Shown here: in pieces, positions 1-6,402 of the stretch
Layout: each line of letters opens with the position of its first letter
Position numbering within the stretch: the first letter of the stretch is position 1
Origin: Chloroflexota bacterium
GTDB taxonomy: Bacteria > Chloroflexota > Limnocylindria > Limnocylindrales > CSP1-4
Direction: 5' to 3'
NCBI GenBank assembly: GCA_013696945.1
Contig: JACCXQ010000058.1
Coordinates: 1-13,170, forward strand
Length of the DNA: 13,170 bases
Notes under the pieces: model-generated
Told to the model about the DNA's origin: nothing
What the model saw: only the letters and a program-made list of their open reading frames with translations
Database searches by the model: none
Made by a program: the position numbers and the translations under genes

Positions 1-375
1 TCGAAGTCGGTCTCCAAGGACGGCGGAGTCGCCACTTACCGCGGCCACCTGAAGGTCGCCCCGGGCGCCACCAACGTAGTGGCCAGCGTGCGCTGCGACG
101 CCCTGATGCTCGACGACAAGCCTGGGACGCGGAGCCAGACCTTCCCGTACATCGATATCCAGGAAGACGACACCTCGATGTCCCACGAGGCCACGGTGGG
201 GCGGATCAGCCAGGACCAGGTCTTCTACCTGATGAGCCGCGGGCTGACCGAGAACGAGGCGCAGAACCTCATCGTGCAGGGGTTCCTGGAGGTCTTCACC
301 AAGGAACTGCCGATGGAGTACGCCATCGAGTTCAATCGGCTGGTGAAGATGGAGATGGAGGGCGCGCTCGGTTGA
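1..375 (+). CDS. sufB: SufB, Fe-S cluster scaffold subunit (5' truncated by window)
   Basis: This is the last 124 codons of SufB, open from base 1 in frame 1 to the TGA at 373-375. SufB forms the SufBC2D scaffold on which [Fe-S] clusters are built in the cytoplasm. The visible part is the end of the beta-helix core (VRCDALMLDD, then TFPYIDI) and the C-terminal helical domain. That domain carries HEATVGRISQDQVFYLMSRGL-type sequence; the Glu of HEAT corresponds to the conserved E. coli SufB Glu434. The Cys that E. coli SufB has just before TFPY is not at that spot; a Cys lies earlier in VRCDAL, as I recall for non-proteobacterial SufB. The TGA overlaps the TTG start of sufD, so the two are likely translationally coupled. 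The identification is firm; the N-terminus lies outside the window. Confidence 0.95.
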   Translation, partial: SKSVSKDGGVATYRGHLKVAPGATNVVASVRCDALMLDDKPGTRSQTFPYIDIQEDDTSMSHEATVGRISQDQVFYLMSRGLTENEAQNLIVQGFLEVFTKELPMEYAIEFNRLVKMEMEGALG

Positions 376-1718
376 GCCTGCCGCCGCTCCGGCTCGCCTT
401 CGTCTCGGAGGCGGAGGCCCGATCCATCTCGCGAACCCTCGAGGAGCCGGACTGGCTCCTCGAACAGCGTCTGGATGCCGTTCGCCGGGTGGCGGAGCTG
501 CCCGCCGAGTCGAACCAGCTGTTCACGCTCTACCACGACCTGCGTCCCGTCCGTTTCGAGACGATCCGCACCTACAGCGCCACGGGGACCGCCGGGGATG
601 CGGCGGAGGTGCCGCTCCCCGTTGGCGCGAGCGCGCTCCTCTCGGTTCGCGGCGACACGATCGCGGCACGGGTCCTCGGCGACGAGGCGCGCCGCACGGG
701 CGTCTTCGTCGGGACGTTCTCCGACGCGCTGCGGGAGCGACCGGACCTCCTGTCGGCGGCGATCGGCTCGCGTGACACGCTTCCGGCCGACGACGCGTTC
801 GCACAGGTGGCGCGTGCCGTTTGGGCGACGGGATTGTTGATCCACGTGCCGGCCGGTGCCCACCTGGACGATCCCATCGTGCTGCGGTGGGAAGCCGGGG
901 CGCCGGGTCGCGGTCTGGTGAGCCGGACGCTGGTCACGCTCGGCGACGGGGCGCATGCGCGGCTGCTCGAGGAGCAGGTCGGGAGCAACGGCGACCCAGC
1001 CGGATCGTCCACGGAGGAGCAGCGGCTGTGGTGGGGGACGACGGAGCTGATACTCGGCCCGGGCGCCACGCTCGATGTCTCCGGTCTCCAGGAGTTCGAC
1101 ACCGACACCGTCGCCTTCGTGAACCGTCACGCCATCGTCGACACCGACGCGCACCTCCGATGGGCGCTCGCGAGCGTGGGCTCGCTGCTGCACAAGAGTC
1201 GCATCGACAATCAGCTCGATGGCCGCGGTGCGTCCGTGCACCAGGCGGAGATCGCGTTCGGTGACGCCGCCCAGGTCTTCGACCTGACCAGCTACACACG
1301 GCATCGCGGCGAGGACACCACAGGAGACCTGCTGAGCAAGGGCGTCTTCAGTGGCCGCTCCCGCGGCTACATCAAGGGGCTCATCGAGATCCAGCGAAGC
1401 GCGACTGGCACTGATTCGTTCCTGGGCGAGTTCGCGATGCTCCTCGCGCGCAAGGCGCGGTCCGTGACGATCCCGTCCCTCGAGATCGACCAGCCGAACG
1501 TACGGCGTGCGAGCCACGCGAGCTCCGTCGCGCCCATCGACGAGACACAGACGTTCTACCTGATGAGCCGGGGGCTCGACCGGGAGACCGCCCGGAAGAC
1601 CATCGTGCTCGGCTTCCTGGAACCGGTCGTGGCGCGCATCCCGCTGCCTGAGGTGCAGGATCGGCTCCGGGCGCTCCTCGATGCCAAGTGGCCGAGGGTC
1701 GCCGCAGCAGCTGCCTGA
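372..1718 (+). CDS. sufD: SufD, Fe-S cluster assembly protein
   Basis: A 448-residue SufD, partner of SufB in the SufBC2D complex and needed for iron entry and cluster assembly. It is a paralogue of the preceding SufB: both end in FYLMSRGL (residues 395-402 here) followed by a xxIVxGFLE helix. The stretch SRGYIKGLIEIQ...GEFAMLL...PSLEI is typical of the UPF0051 beta-helix core, and the His of ASHASSV (residue 382) matches the conserved His360 of E. coli SufD. The TTG start at 372 shares TTGA with the sufB stop and has GGAGGG at 357-362, nine bases upstream; no ATG fits. The length is normal for the family. The next gene starts six bases after its stop. sufC is not between B and D, so it is presumably upstream of the window. 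Confidence 0.95.
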   Translation: MSLPPLRLAFVSEAEARSISRTLEEPDWLLEQRLDAVRRVAELPAESNQLFTLYHDLRPVRFETIRTYSATGTAGDAAEVPLPVGASALLSVRGDTIAARVLGDEARRTGVFVGTFSDALRERPDLLSAAIGSRDTLPADDAFAQVARAVWATGLLIHVPAGAHLDDPIVLRWEAGAPGRGLVSRTLVTLGDGAHARLLEEQVGSNGDPAGSSTEEQRLWWGTTELILGPGATLDVSGLQEFDTDTVAFVNRHAIVDTDAHLRWALASVGSLLHKSRIDNQLDGRGASVHQAEIAFGDAAQVFDLTSYTRHRGEDTTGDLLSKGVFSGRSRGYIKGLIEIQRSATGTDSFLGEFAMLLARKARSVTIPSLEIDQPNVRRASHASSVAPIDETQTFYLMSRGLDRETARKTIVLGFLEPVVARIPLPEVQDRLRALLDAKWPRVAAAAA

Positions 1719-1724
1719 GCCGGG

Positions 1725-2084
1725 ATGGACACCACCGCCGGCGAACAGCTCCGCCGCGTGGCCGTCGCCACACTCGCTGATGTCCCGGACGGGACGATGC
1801 TCATGGTCCAGGTGGACGGCACGGACATCCTGCTCGTCAACCTCGACGGCGTGATCCACGCGATGCAGGGCATCTGCTCCCACGAGTACTTCGAGCTGGA
1901 CAAGGGCTTCCTGACCGGGGATTCCCTGACCTGCGCGCTCCACCTGTCGCGCTTCGATCTCGAGACCGGAGAGGCGCTCGACCCTCCCGCGGAACTCCCG
2001 CTTGCGCGCTATCCCGCCACGGTCGAAGCGGACGGCACGATCGTCCTGGGACTTCCAGAAGGACCGATCCCGATCAACGAGTGA
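1725..2084 (+). CDS. Rieske-type [2Fe-2S] ferredoxin, SUF-associated
   Basis: A 119-residue soluble Rieske protein, probably an electron carrier. The cluster ligands are visible as Cys51-Ser-His53 and Cys70-x2-His73, sixteen residues apart, the usual CxH...CxxH layout. The start has VDGTDILLVNLDGVIHAM, the beta-strand pattern typical of biphenyl dioxygenase ferredoxin-like Rieske proteins. There is no signal peptide or membrane segment, and the length matches stand-alone ferredoxins. The ATG lies six bases after the sufD stop with only a weak GGG ahead of it, so it is probably read through from sufD. A Rieske gene next to sufBD is known in several Gram-positive and Chloroflexi-type SUF operons. 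A role in supplying electrons for cluster assembly is inference from position. No oxygenase partner is nearby. Confidence 0.9.
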   Translation: MDTTAGEQLRRVAVATLADVPDGTMLMVQVDGTDILLVNLDGVIHAMQGICSHEYFELDKGFLTGDSLTCALHLSRFDLETGEALDPPAELPLARYPATVEADGTIVLGLPEGPIPINE

Positions 2085-2091
2085 CAGCTTG

Positions 2092-2121
2092 TTGACTTTC
2101 GACCGCGAGTGCAGATCGTAT
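2092..2121 (+). promoter_or_regulatory. Candidate promoter of the VapBC module
   Basis: TTGACT (2092-2097) matches the -35 consensus at five of six positions. After 18 bases comes TCGTAT (2116-2121), a weak -10 matching TATAAT at three positions. This would separate the toxin-antitoxin pair from the SUF operon, which ends eight bases earlier. The -10 runs into the palindromic operator, as expected for autorepression. The start site is predicted from spacing only. Confidence 0.4.
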
Positions 2122-2140
2122 GCGCATGGCGATGCGCATA
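2119..2140 (+). promoter_or_regulatory. Palindromic operator for the antitoxin
   Basis: TATGCGCAT (2119-2127) and its exact reverse complement ATGCGCATA (2132-2140) are separated by GGCG. Each arm also contains ATGCGCAT, itself an 8-bp palindrome (2120-2127 and 2132-2139), so two identical boxes sit 12 bp apart on nearly the same helix face. Ribbon-helix-helix antitoxins bind such paired boxes cooperatively at their own promoters. The operator includes two of the possible antitoxin ATG codons (2120 and 2132). The repeat is seen directly; the binding is inferred. Confidence 0.65.
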
Positions 2141-2389
2141 GCAGTCAACATGTCGCTGCCCAGGGATCTCGTCGAGGAACTCGATCATGTCGCCGGGCCG
2201 CGCAATCGCAGCGCCTTCGTCGAGGGAGCTGTTCGGGATCGACTCCGTCGTGAGCAGATGCGTCGCGTTTGGCAGGACGCCGCTGGCTCACTGCGCGCAG
2301 AGGATTACCCGCATTGGTCAACGTCCGAGAAGGTCCAGGAGTGGGTCACAGAGCGCCGGCGTGAGCAGACGGACGCGGGCTCCGAGTGA
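2120..2389 (+). CDS. Ribbon-helix-helix (CopG/VapB-like) antitoxin
   Basis: A small protein of 89 residues, or 85 if translation starts at ATG 2132. Near the N-terminus, MRIAVNMSLPRDLVEELD forms the short beta-strand plus first helix of a ribbon-helix-helix DNA-binding domain. RNRSAFVEGAVRDRLRRE then gives the second helix with its RS-x-FVE turn. The C-terminal 40 residues (DYPHWSTSEKVQEWVTERRREQ) are charged and probably wrap the toxin. The protein should repress its own promoter and neutralise the PIN toxin encoded directly downstream. No clear Shine-Dalgarno is seen. Starting at 2132 places the Met right before the beta-strand, as is usual, and fits a short or absent leader; 2120 is the longest choice. 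Family assignment is good; the partner is inferred from adjacency. Confidence 0.85.
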   Translation: MRMAMRIAVNMSLPRDLVEELDHVAGPRNRSAFVEGAVRDRLRREQMRRVWQDAAGSLRAEDYPHWSTSEKVQEWVTERRREQTDAGSE

Positions 2390-2393
2390 TCCG

Positions 2394-2774
2394 GTGTACC
2401 TGCTGCTTGATTCGACCTTCGTGATCGACCTCCTGCGCGGTGACCAGGCGGCGGTCACTCGGATGGAGCGGATATTCGAGGACGGCGATGAGCCCCACGT
2501 GAACGAGATCGTGGCGTGCGAGGTCCGTGCCGGCCTCCTCGACCGGGATGTGCCAGCGTTCGAGGGCATGCTCCGCTCGGTCGCCTTCGTCCAGCCCGGC
2601 CCGGCTGCGGCGCTGACGGCGGGGCGGTGGCGAGCGGAGTCTCGCCGGCGCGGGCGGGTCCTGAGCCTTGCCGATGCCCTGATCGGAGCAGCCGGCGATA
2701 GCCTCCCCGCGATCGTCCTGACCCGCAACGTCCGCGACTTCAGCCTCACCCCGGTTCGCGTCGAATCCTACTGA
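2394..2774 (+). CDS. PIN-domain ribonuclease toxin (VapC-like)
   Basis: A 126-residue PIN domain, presumably an Mg2+-dependent RNase that cleaves RNA when released from its antitoxin. The acidic active-site residues are visible: Asp6 in LLLDSTFVIDLLRG, Glu43 in VACEVRAGL, Asp94 in LSLADALIGA and Asp115 in LTRNVRDF. All four are at canonical VapC positions, so the enzyme looks intact. The GTG at 2394 lies four bases after the antitoxin stop and puts Met right before the first beta-strand. A GTG at 2361 in the same frame would add 11 residues and overlap the antitoxin gene; it cannot be excluded. The reading frame stays open upstream, but that part is antitoxin coding sequence in another frame. 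Together with the preceding gene it forms a complete type II toxin-antitoxin operon. Confidence 0.88.
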   Translation: MYLLLDSTFVIDLLRGDQAAVTRMERIFEDGDEPHVNEIVACEVRAGLLDRDVPAFEGMLRSVAFVQPGPAAALTAGRWRAESRRRGRVLSLADALIGAAGDSLPAIVLTRNVRDFSLTPVRVESY

Positions 2775-2809
2775 CCCAGCGCCAGGGGTGCTCGTGGCTG
2801 TCTGCTGCT

Positions 2810-3637
2810 TCAGCCGCCGTCGAATGCGTGGACGGGGAAGCAGGCCTCCGTCACGGCCTCGGACCGCGCGGAACGCACCGTCCCGATCGACGAACACCCA
2901 GGCCGACCATCGATCGCTCCCCGCCGTCCCGTGCCGGCCTCTCCGGACAGGGAGACGCGCCCGACGGTGATGCGGGCGACGACACGCGCCGTCCCACCAA
3001 GCCCACGCTCCAGCGTCAACCGATGGTCCCAGCGCACCAGGTGCCGGAGCACCGAGAGCCGCCACTGGTCGGGGGAAAGCCCGACGAGGCGCTCATCGCC
3101 GAGTGTCACCGCGCCTGCCGCGAGCTCCATCGGCAGGTCCATGGCGCGTGCTGGGATCGCCGGTAACGGCACTTCGGCGAGGCGGAGCACCTCGCCATCC
3201 GCGCGGCGGCCCAGCAGCCGGATCTTCACGGAACGTGGGTCCCACTCGGGCCTGACCGCGAGCGCTCCTTCGAAGATCGGCTCACCGCCGCTCAGGCTGA
3301 CGCGTTCCAGCGGACCCGCCTCCTCGTGGATCGCGACGACCCAGAACCGCGGTGCGAAGTCGACCGGGGCGAGCATCGGGAAACGGCTCGCGGTCGGTGC
3401 TCCGGAGGCAGCCGGTGGGGCAGGGCTCTGTCCGGCCGTCGACGACACGGCGACCGGCGCGCGGGTCGTCGTTGGACTAGCGGGGCGCTCGCGGCCCAGG
3501 AACCCGGCTCCTGCCACCACGACCAGGATGAGCACGACGACGATGGCCGGCGATCGCGCGGAGCGCGTCCGCAGCTGCGGCTCGGCCCGCGGTTCGGGGC
3601 CGGGCCCAGCGTCGTACCGGTCGTCATCGCGCAACAC
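2810..3637 (-). CDS. Unrecognised membrane-anchored protein with extracytoplasmic domain
   Basis: A 275-residue protein of no family I recognise. It has a short charged cytoplasmic start (residues 1-29), one hydrophobic helix (about 30-48, AIVVVLILVVVAGAGFLG) and a Pro/Thr/Ser/Ala-rich linker (about 51-85). A folded domain of mixed strands (about 88-230, including FWVVAIHEEAGPLERVSLSGGEPIF) should lie outside the membrane, and the last 45 residues are low in obvious structure. The GTG start at 3637 is preceded by GGGAGGAG (3651-3658) directly after the stop of the oxidase gene, which supports cotranscription, though the 13-base spacing is long. It converges on the toxin gene, with 35 bases between the stops. 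It is the last gene of the minus-strand operon. The C-terminal end could be shorter in relatives. Confidence 0.65.
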   Translation of the reverse strand: MLRDDDRYDAGPGPEPRAEPQLRTRSARSPAIVVVLILVVVAGAGFLGRERPASPTTTRAPVAVSSTAGQSPAPPAASGAPTASRFPMLAPVDFAPRFWVVAIHEEAGPLERVSLSGGEPIFEGALAVRPEWDPRSVKIRLLGRRADGEVLRLAEVPLPAIPARAMDLPMELAAGAVTLGDERLVGLSPDQWRLSVLRHLVRWDHRLTLERGLGGTARVVARITVGRVSLSGEAGTGRRGAIDGRPGCSSIGTVRSARSEAVTEACFPVHAFDGG

Positions 3638-3658
3638 GGTCGAGAGCCTACTCCTCCC

Positions 3659-4894
3659 TCAGAACAGCTCCCATGCACGGGCCATCTCGTCGCCGCCGGT
3701 GCGCGCCGCGCTCCCCGGCGACCGCGGCCCGATCCGGAATCGGCGTTCGTCGTCGCCGTCCTGGTCGCCCTCGGGCACCCCGTCGAGCCGAGCCAGGACG
3801 TACTCACCGATCCGCGGTCCGTGCTTGTACCCGTGCCCGGACCCTCCGCCGACCAGCCAGACGTTGTCCCAGTCGGGGTGCTGCGCGATGAGGAAGTGGG
3901 CGTCGCGGGTCGTCTCGTACTGGCAGACCCGCGTCTCGACCACGGGAGCCTGGGAGAGGTCGGGGAAGCGGCGGCGGAGGTACGCGCGAGCCAGGCGGAT
4001 CGACTCGGCATCCACGACGCGCTCGCCGTTCGACGGGTCGAAGAGCGGACCGTACCGATCGGGCCCGACCTTGAAGCCGTGGTCGTCGATCGCCGGGACG
4101 CCGTAGTAGCCGGCGTCGTAGTCGGCCCACGCGGGGACCGCCTCGGCATGGAAGCGGCGATCGCCGGCGGCGGGCCCCACGAGCACGACGTCCTGCTTCG
4201 TGACCCGGATGACGTCCCACAGCAGGTCGGGGAAGAGGCGCGGCAGCCACGGTCCACAGGCGAACACGAACTGACCGGCAGACATGGTGCCGTGCCCGGT
4301 CGTCGCGATCTCCAGCAGGCGCCGGCCGTCTGTCCGTGCCGGTCGAGCGACGCTGCAGTCGAAGGACCCACCCAGCTCCGCGAACGCCGCAACCACCTCC
4401 CGGCAGCCCTGACGCGCCATCAGGACGCCGCCCTCCGGCTCGTAGAGCGCGAATCGCATGCCGTCCGAAACGCCCAGCTGTGGCCAGCGGCGGCGCAGCT
4501 CGTCTGGTTCGAGCCGCTCATACGGCACGACCTGCGCGTCGAAAGTGGCGATCGACTCCGCCTCGAAGGCCCCCTCCCGGTGGGCGAACCAGAGCAGGCC
4601 GCTCGGCACGAAGAGGCGCACCCCGCGCTCGTCAGCGAAGCGTCGCCAAGTCTCGAGTGACTGACGGGACCATCGGGTGTAGAGCGCGTCCCCACCGTGC
4701 GCCGCACGGGTGAGGCGCGTCTCGTCGCCGCTGGTGGCACGTGGATGGCCCGCGCCGTACGCGTCCAGCAGCGCCACCGTTCGCCCACCCTGTCGCGCGA
4801 GGTAGGCGGTCCACGACCCCATGACCCCGGCACCGATGACGGCCAGGTCCACGTTCCGGGCCGGACTGACGGCTGGAGCGACGCGATCCGACAC
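3659..4894 (-). CDS. FAD-dependent amine oxidase, monomeric sarcosine oxidase/SolA family
   Basis: A 411-residue flavoprotein of the MSOX family (sarcosine, N-methyltryptophan, pipecolate and related secondary amine oxidases), which oxidise an amine to an imine with O2, giving H2O2. Residues 15-45 are the FAD Rossmann motif with GAGVMG (21-26). GDETRLTR contains Arg60, matching MSOX Arg49. HGFKVG contains Lys275, matching the O2-activating Lys265. Cys324 in RVCQYETTRDAHF sits where MSOX binds FAD covalently. SGHGYK contains Lys357, matching Lys348. The catalytic set is therefore complete. The substrate cannot be read from sequence. The GTG start at 4894 follows the stop of the cyclodeaminase-family gene by five bases; no good Shine-Dalgarno is present and a GTG at codon 15 is an alternative. 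Pairing with the imine-handling neighbour suggests a cyclic amine or amino acid substrate. Confidence 0.88.
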   Translation of the reverse strand: MSDRVAPAVSPARNVDLAVIGAGVMGSWTAYLARQGGRTVALLDAYGAGHPRATSGDETRLTRAAHGGDALYTRWSRQSLETWRRFADERGVRLFVPSGLLWFAHREGAFEAESIATFDAQVVPYERLEPDELRRRWPQLGVSDGMRFALYEPEGGVLMARQGCREVVAAFAELGGSFDCSVARPARTDGRRLLEIATTGHGTMSAGQFVFACGPWLPRLFPDLLWDVIRVTKQDVVLVGPAAGDRRFHAEAVPAWADYDAGYYGVPAIDDHGFKVGPDRYGPLFDPSNGERVVDAESIRLARAYLRRRFPDLSQAPVVETRVCQYETTRDAHFLIAQHPDWDNVWLVGGGSGHGYKHGPRIGEYVLARLDGVPEGDQDGDDERRFRIGPRSPGSAARTGGDEMARAWELF

Positions 4895-4899
4895 GCGAC

Positions 4900-5916
4900 T
4901 CAGCGCGGCAGCTCCACACCCACGCCCGCCTGCTCGGCCGCTCGCAGGATGGCGTCGGCGAAGACGAGGTCAGCCAGCCCGACTCCGAGGTGGGTGACCA
5001 GGACCGGGCCATCACCGGGCACCCCGGATGCGGGCTCCAGCAGCACCTGACCGAGTGTGGCCGCGGGATCCGGATAGCCGGCGAAAGTGCCGGCCGCGCG
5101 GGTGGCCAGGAACTGGCCGGCCTCGTCCACGACGAACGGTCGAGCGTCGCGCGCCACGGCCGCCGGCACGCACATGTCGTAGTCGACCGCGATGATCAAC
5201 ACAGCCGCCGCGAACAGCTTGACATCGACGCGCTGGTGCTCCGCTCCGAAAGAGACCATGGTAAGCACCACGTCGGCGCCGCTGACCGCATCCTCCAACG
5301 CATCCACGGCCCGTATGGCAGCGAACGCCCTGATCTCGCCGGCGTGCTCCGCGAGTGACCGCGCGCGTTCAGGATGCCGGTCATGGACCGTCACCCGCGC
5401 TCCGGGCATCACGTGAGCAAGGACCGGCAGGTGGCTCGCCGCCTGGACGCCCGCACCGACGAGTGTCACGTTCACCGTGCGCCCCCGGACACGTCGCACG
5501 ACGTGGTCGCGCCACGCTCCAAGGGCGACGCCGGAGACCGCTGCCGTGCGATGGGCCGTGACCGGCCCGGCGTCGATGAACGCGAGTGGGACGCCGCTCC
5601 GCGGATCGTCGAGGATGACGGTGCCATGGATGCGGGCGACCTCGCGGCCGTCGTTGCCGGGGAAGCCGCTGACCCACTTGATGCCAAGCAGGTCGCGCGA
5701 TCCGTCCCTGGCCGGGCCGCGCAGCAGCGCCGGCATGGCGTGGGCGAACGAGGCGTCGGGACGCGGATGGACGCCGATCTTGGGTGGCAGCTCGGCATCG
5801 GCCACGAGCGCGACCATGGCGCGACGGGCCAGCGCGAGGCGGTCGGCGACCGGCGGGAGCAGCGACTCCACGTCACGCGCCGACAGGTAGCGGAGCGGCG
5901 CTCCAAGACCGGCCAT
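4900..5916 (-). CDS. Ornithine cyclodeaminase/mu-crystallin family enzyme
   Basis: A 338-residue NAD(P)-dependent enzyme of the OCD/mu-crystallin family. Members include ornithine cyclodeaminase, ketimine reductases and some amino acid dehydrogenases. The substrate part shows PPKIGVHP (44-51), LLGIKWVSGFPGN with Lys80, and the TAHRTAA signature (120-126). The Rossmann fold follows with TLVGAGVQAASHL (151-163), and Asp245/Asp247 in IIAVDYDM lie near the usual acidic position. The expected GLPR-like loop after PGN reads DGREVARIHG, so the substrate pocket may be atypical. ATG 5916 is chosen because MAGLGAPLRYLSARDV begins the normal N-terminal helix; the frame runs further upstream but as shadow of the cupin gene. 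It is the first gene of a three-gene operon with an amine oxidase. The exact reaction is not assignable; ketimine reduction is a reasonable guess. Confidence 0.87.
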   Translation of the reverse strand: MAGLGAPLRYLSARDVESLLPPVADRLALARRAMVALVADAELPPKIGVHPRPDASFAHAMPALLRGPARDGSRDLLGIKWVSGFPGNDGREVARIHGTVILDDPRSGVPLAFIDAGPVTAHRTAAVSGVALGAWRDHVVRRVRGRTVNVTLVGAGVQAASHLPVLAHVMPGARVTVHDRHPERARSLAEHAGEIRAFAAIRAVDALEDAVSGADVVLTMVSFGAEHQRVDVKLFAAAVLIIAVDYDMCVPAAVARDARPFVVDEAGQFLATRAAGTFAGYPDPAATLGQVLLEPASGVPGDGPVLVTHLGVGLADLVFADAILRAAEQAGVGVELPR

Positions 5917-5952
5917 GCCCAGAGCGTCCGTCGAGTCCCGGCGGCCTGTCAA
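5917..5952 (-). promoter_or_regulatory. Candidate promoter of the cyclodeaminase-oxidase operon
   Basis: On the minus strand a perfect TTGACA (5952-5947) is followed after 18 bases by GACGCT (5928-5923), which keeps only A2 and T6 of the -10 consensus. Six bases later comes the ATG, so the transcript would have almost no leader. The strong -35 may compensate for the poor -10. Confidence 0.4.
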
Positions 5953-5976
5953 GGCTGGTCCTCGGGTGGGCTCGGC

Positions 5977-5982
5977 TAGGAT
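5977..5982 (+). promoter_or_regulatory. -10 box of a candidate leaderless promoter for the cupin gene
   Basis: TAGGAT lies six bases before the GTG start at 5989. With the usual distance from -10 to start site, transcription would begin at or next to the start codon. No -35 is visible at the expected place. The AGGA inside the box could instead serve as a Shine-Dalgarno seven bases from the GTG, so the two readings compete. Confidence 0.45.
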
Positions 5983-5988
5983 GCGGCC

Positions 5989-6396
5989 GTGACGACGGAC
6001 GTTCGCTCCGACGACGGCCGGTTTACCCCATCGGATCGTGAGGCGCTGTTGCGCAACGCTCTCGCCGCCGATGGCCTCCGCGCGTCGAGCTGGTCGAATG
6101 TGCCGGGCGAGCGCTACGCCGAGCACTCCCACGGCTACGACAAGGTGCTCGTTGTTGCCGCCGGATCGATCGGCTTCACCCTTTCGGGATCCGGCAGGAC
6201 CACCGAGCTGGCCGTCGCGGACCGGCTCGATCTCCCGGCCGGCACAGCGCATGGCGCGATCGTGGGAGCGGACGGCGTGGTCTGCCTGGAGGCGCATCTA
6301 CCGGCGGGTTCGCTCGGTGACACGGCGCACCATCGCGCCGGTTGGGGTCGCCAAGCCCTCGCACCCGGCGAAACCAGCGCGCCGCGGCTTGCGTAG
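5989..6396 (+). CDS. Small cupin-domain protein
   Basis: A 135-residue single-domain cupin, cytoplasmic, without signal peptide. After a 30-residue lead, SWSNVPGERYAEHSHGYDKVLVVAAGSIGFTLSG gives cupin motif 1 with the metal-ligand pattern HSHxxxK (the usual Glu is replaced by Lys or Asp). VADRLDLPAGTAHGAIVGADGVVCLEAHLP gives motif 2 with GTAH. A bound metal is therefore possible but the ligand set is not complete in the classic form. The GTG start at 5989 is supported by AGGA at 5978-5981. The sigma-factor gene begins six bases after its stop, so they are probably cotranscribed. Cupins act as sensors in some anti-sigma proteins (ChrR), so a sensory role is possible, but this protein has no zinc-finger part and the role is unproven. 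Confidence 0.8.
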   Translation: MTTDVRSDDGRFTPSDREALLRNALAADGLRASSWSNVPGERYAEHSHGYDKVLVVAAGSIGFTLSGSGRTTELAVADRLDLPAGTAHGAIVGADGVVCLEAHLPAGSLGDTAHHRAGWGRQALAPGETSAPRLA

Positions 6397-6402
6397 GCTC
6401 CG

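Noticed and set aside
225..1943. Minus-strand open frame of 572 codons opposite sufB/sufD
   Set aside because: It lies across well-recognised SufB, SufD and Rieske genes on the other strand. Its protein is Arg/Glu/His-rich with no domain, as expected for a GC-rich antisense shadow.
2931..4660. Plus-strand open frames of 391 and 444 codons
   Set aside because: They run antisense to the amine oxidase and the membrane-anchored protein, have Arg/Pro/Ser-rich composition and no recognisable domain or ribosome-binding site.
5374..5979. Plus-strand open frame of 201 codons
   Set aside because: It is antisense to the cyclodeaminase-family gene and has no domain features.
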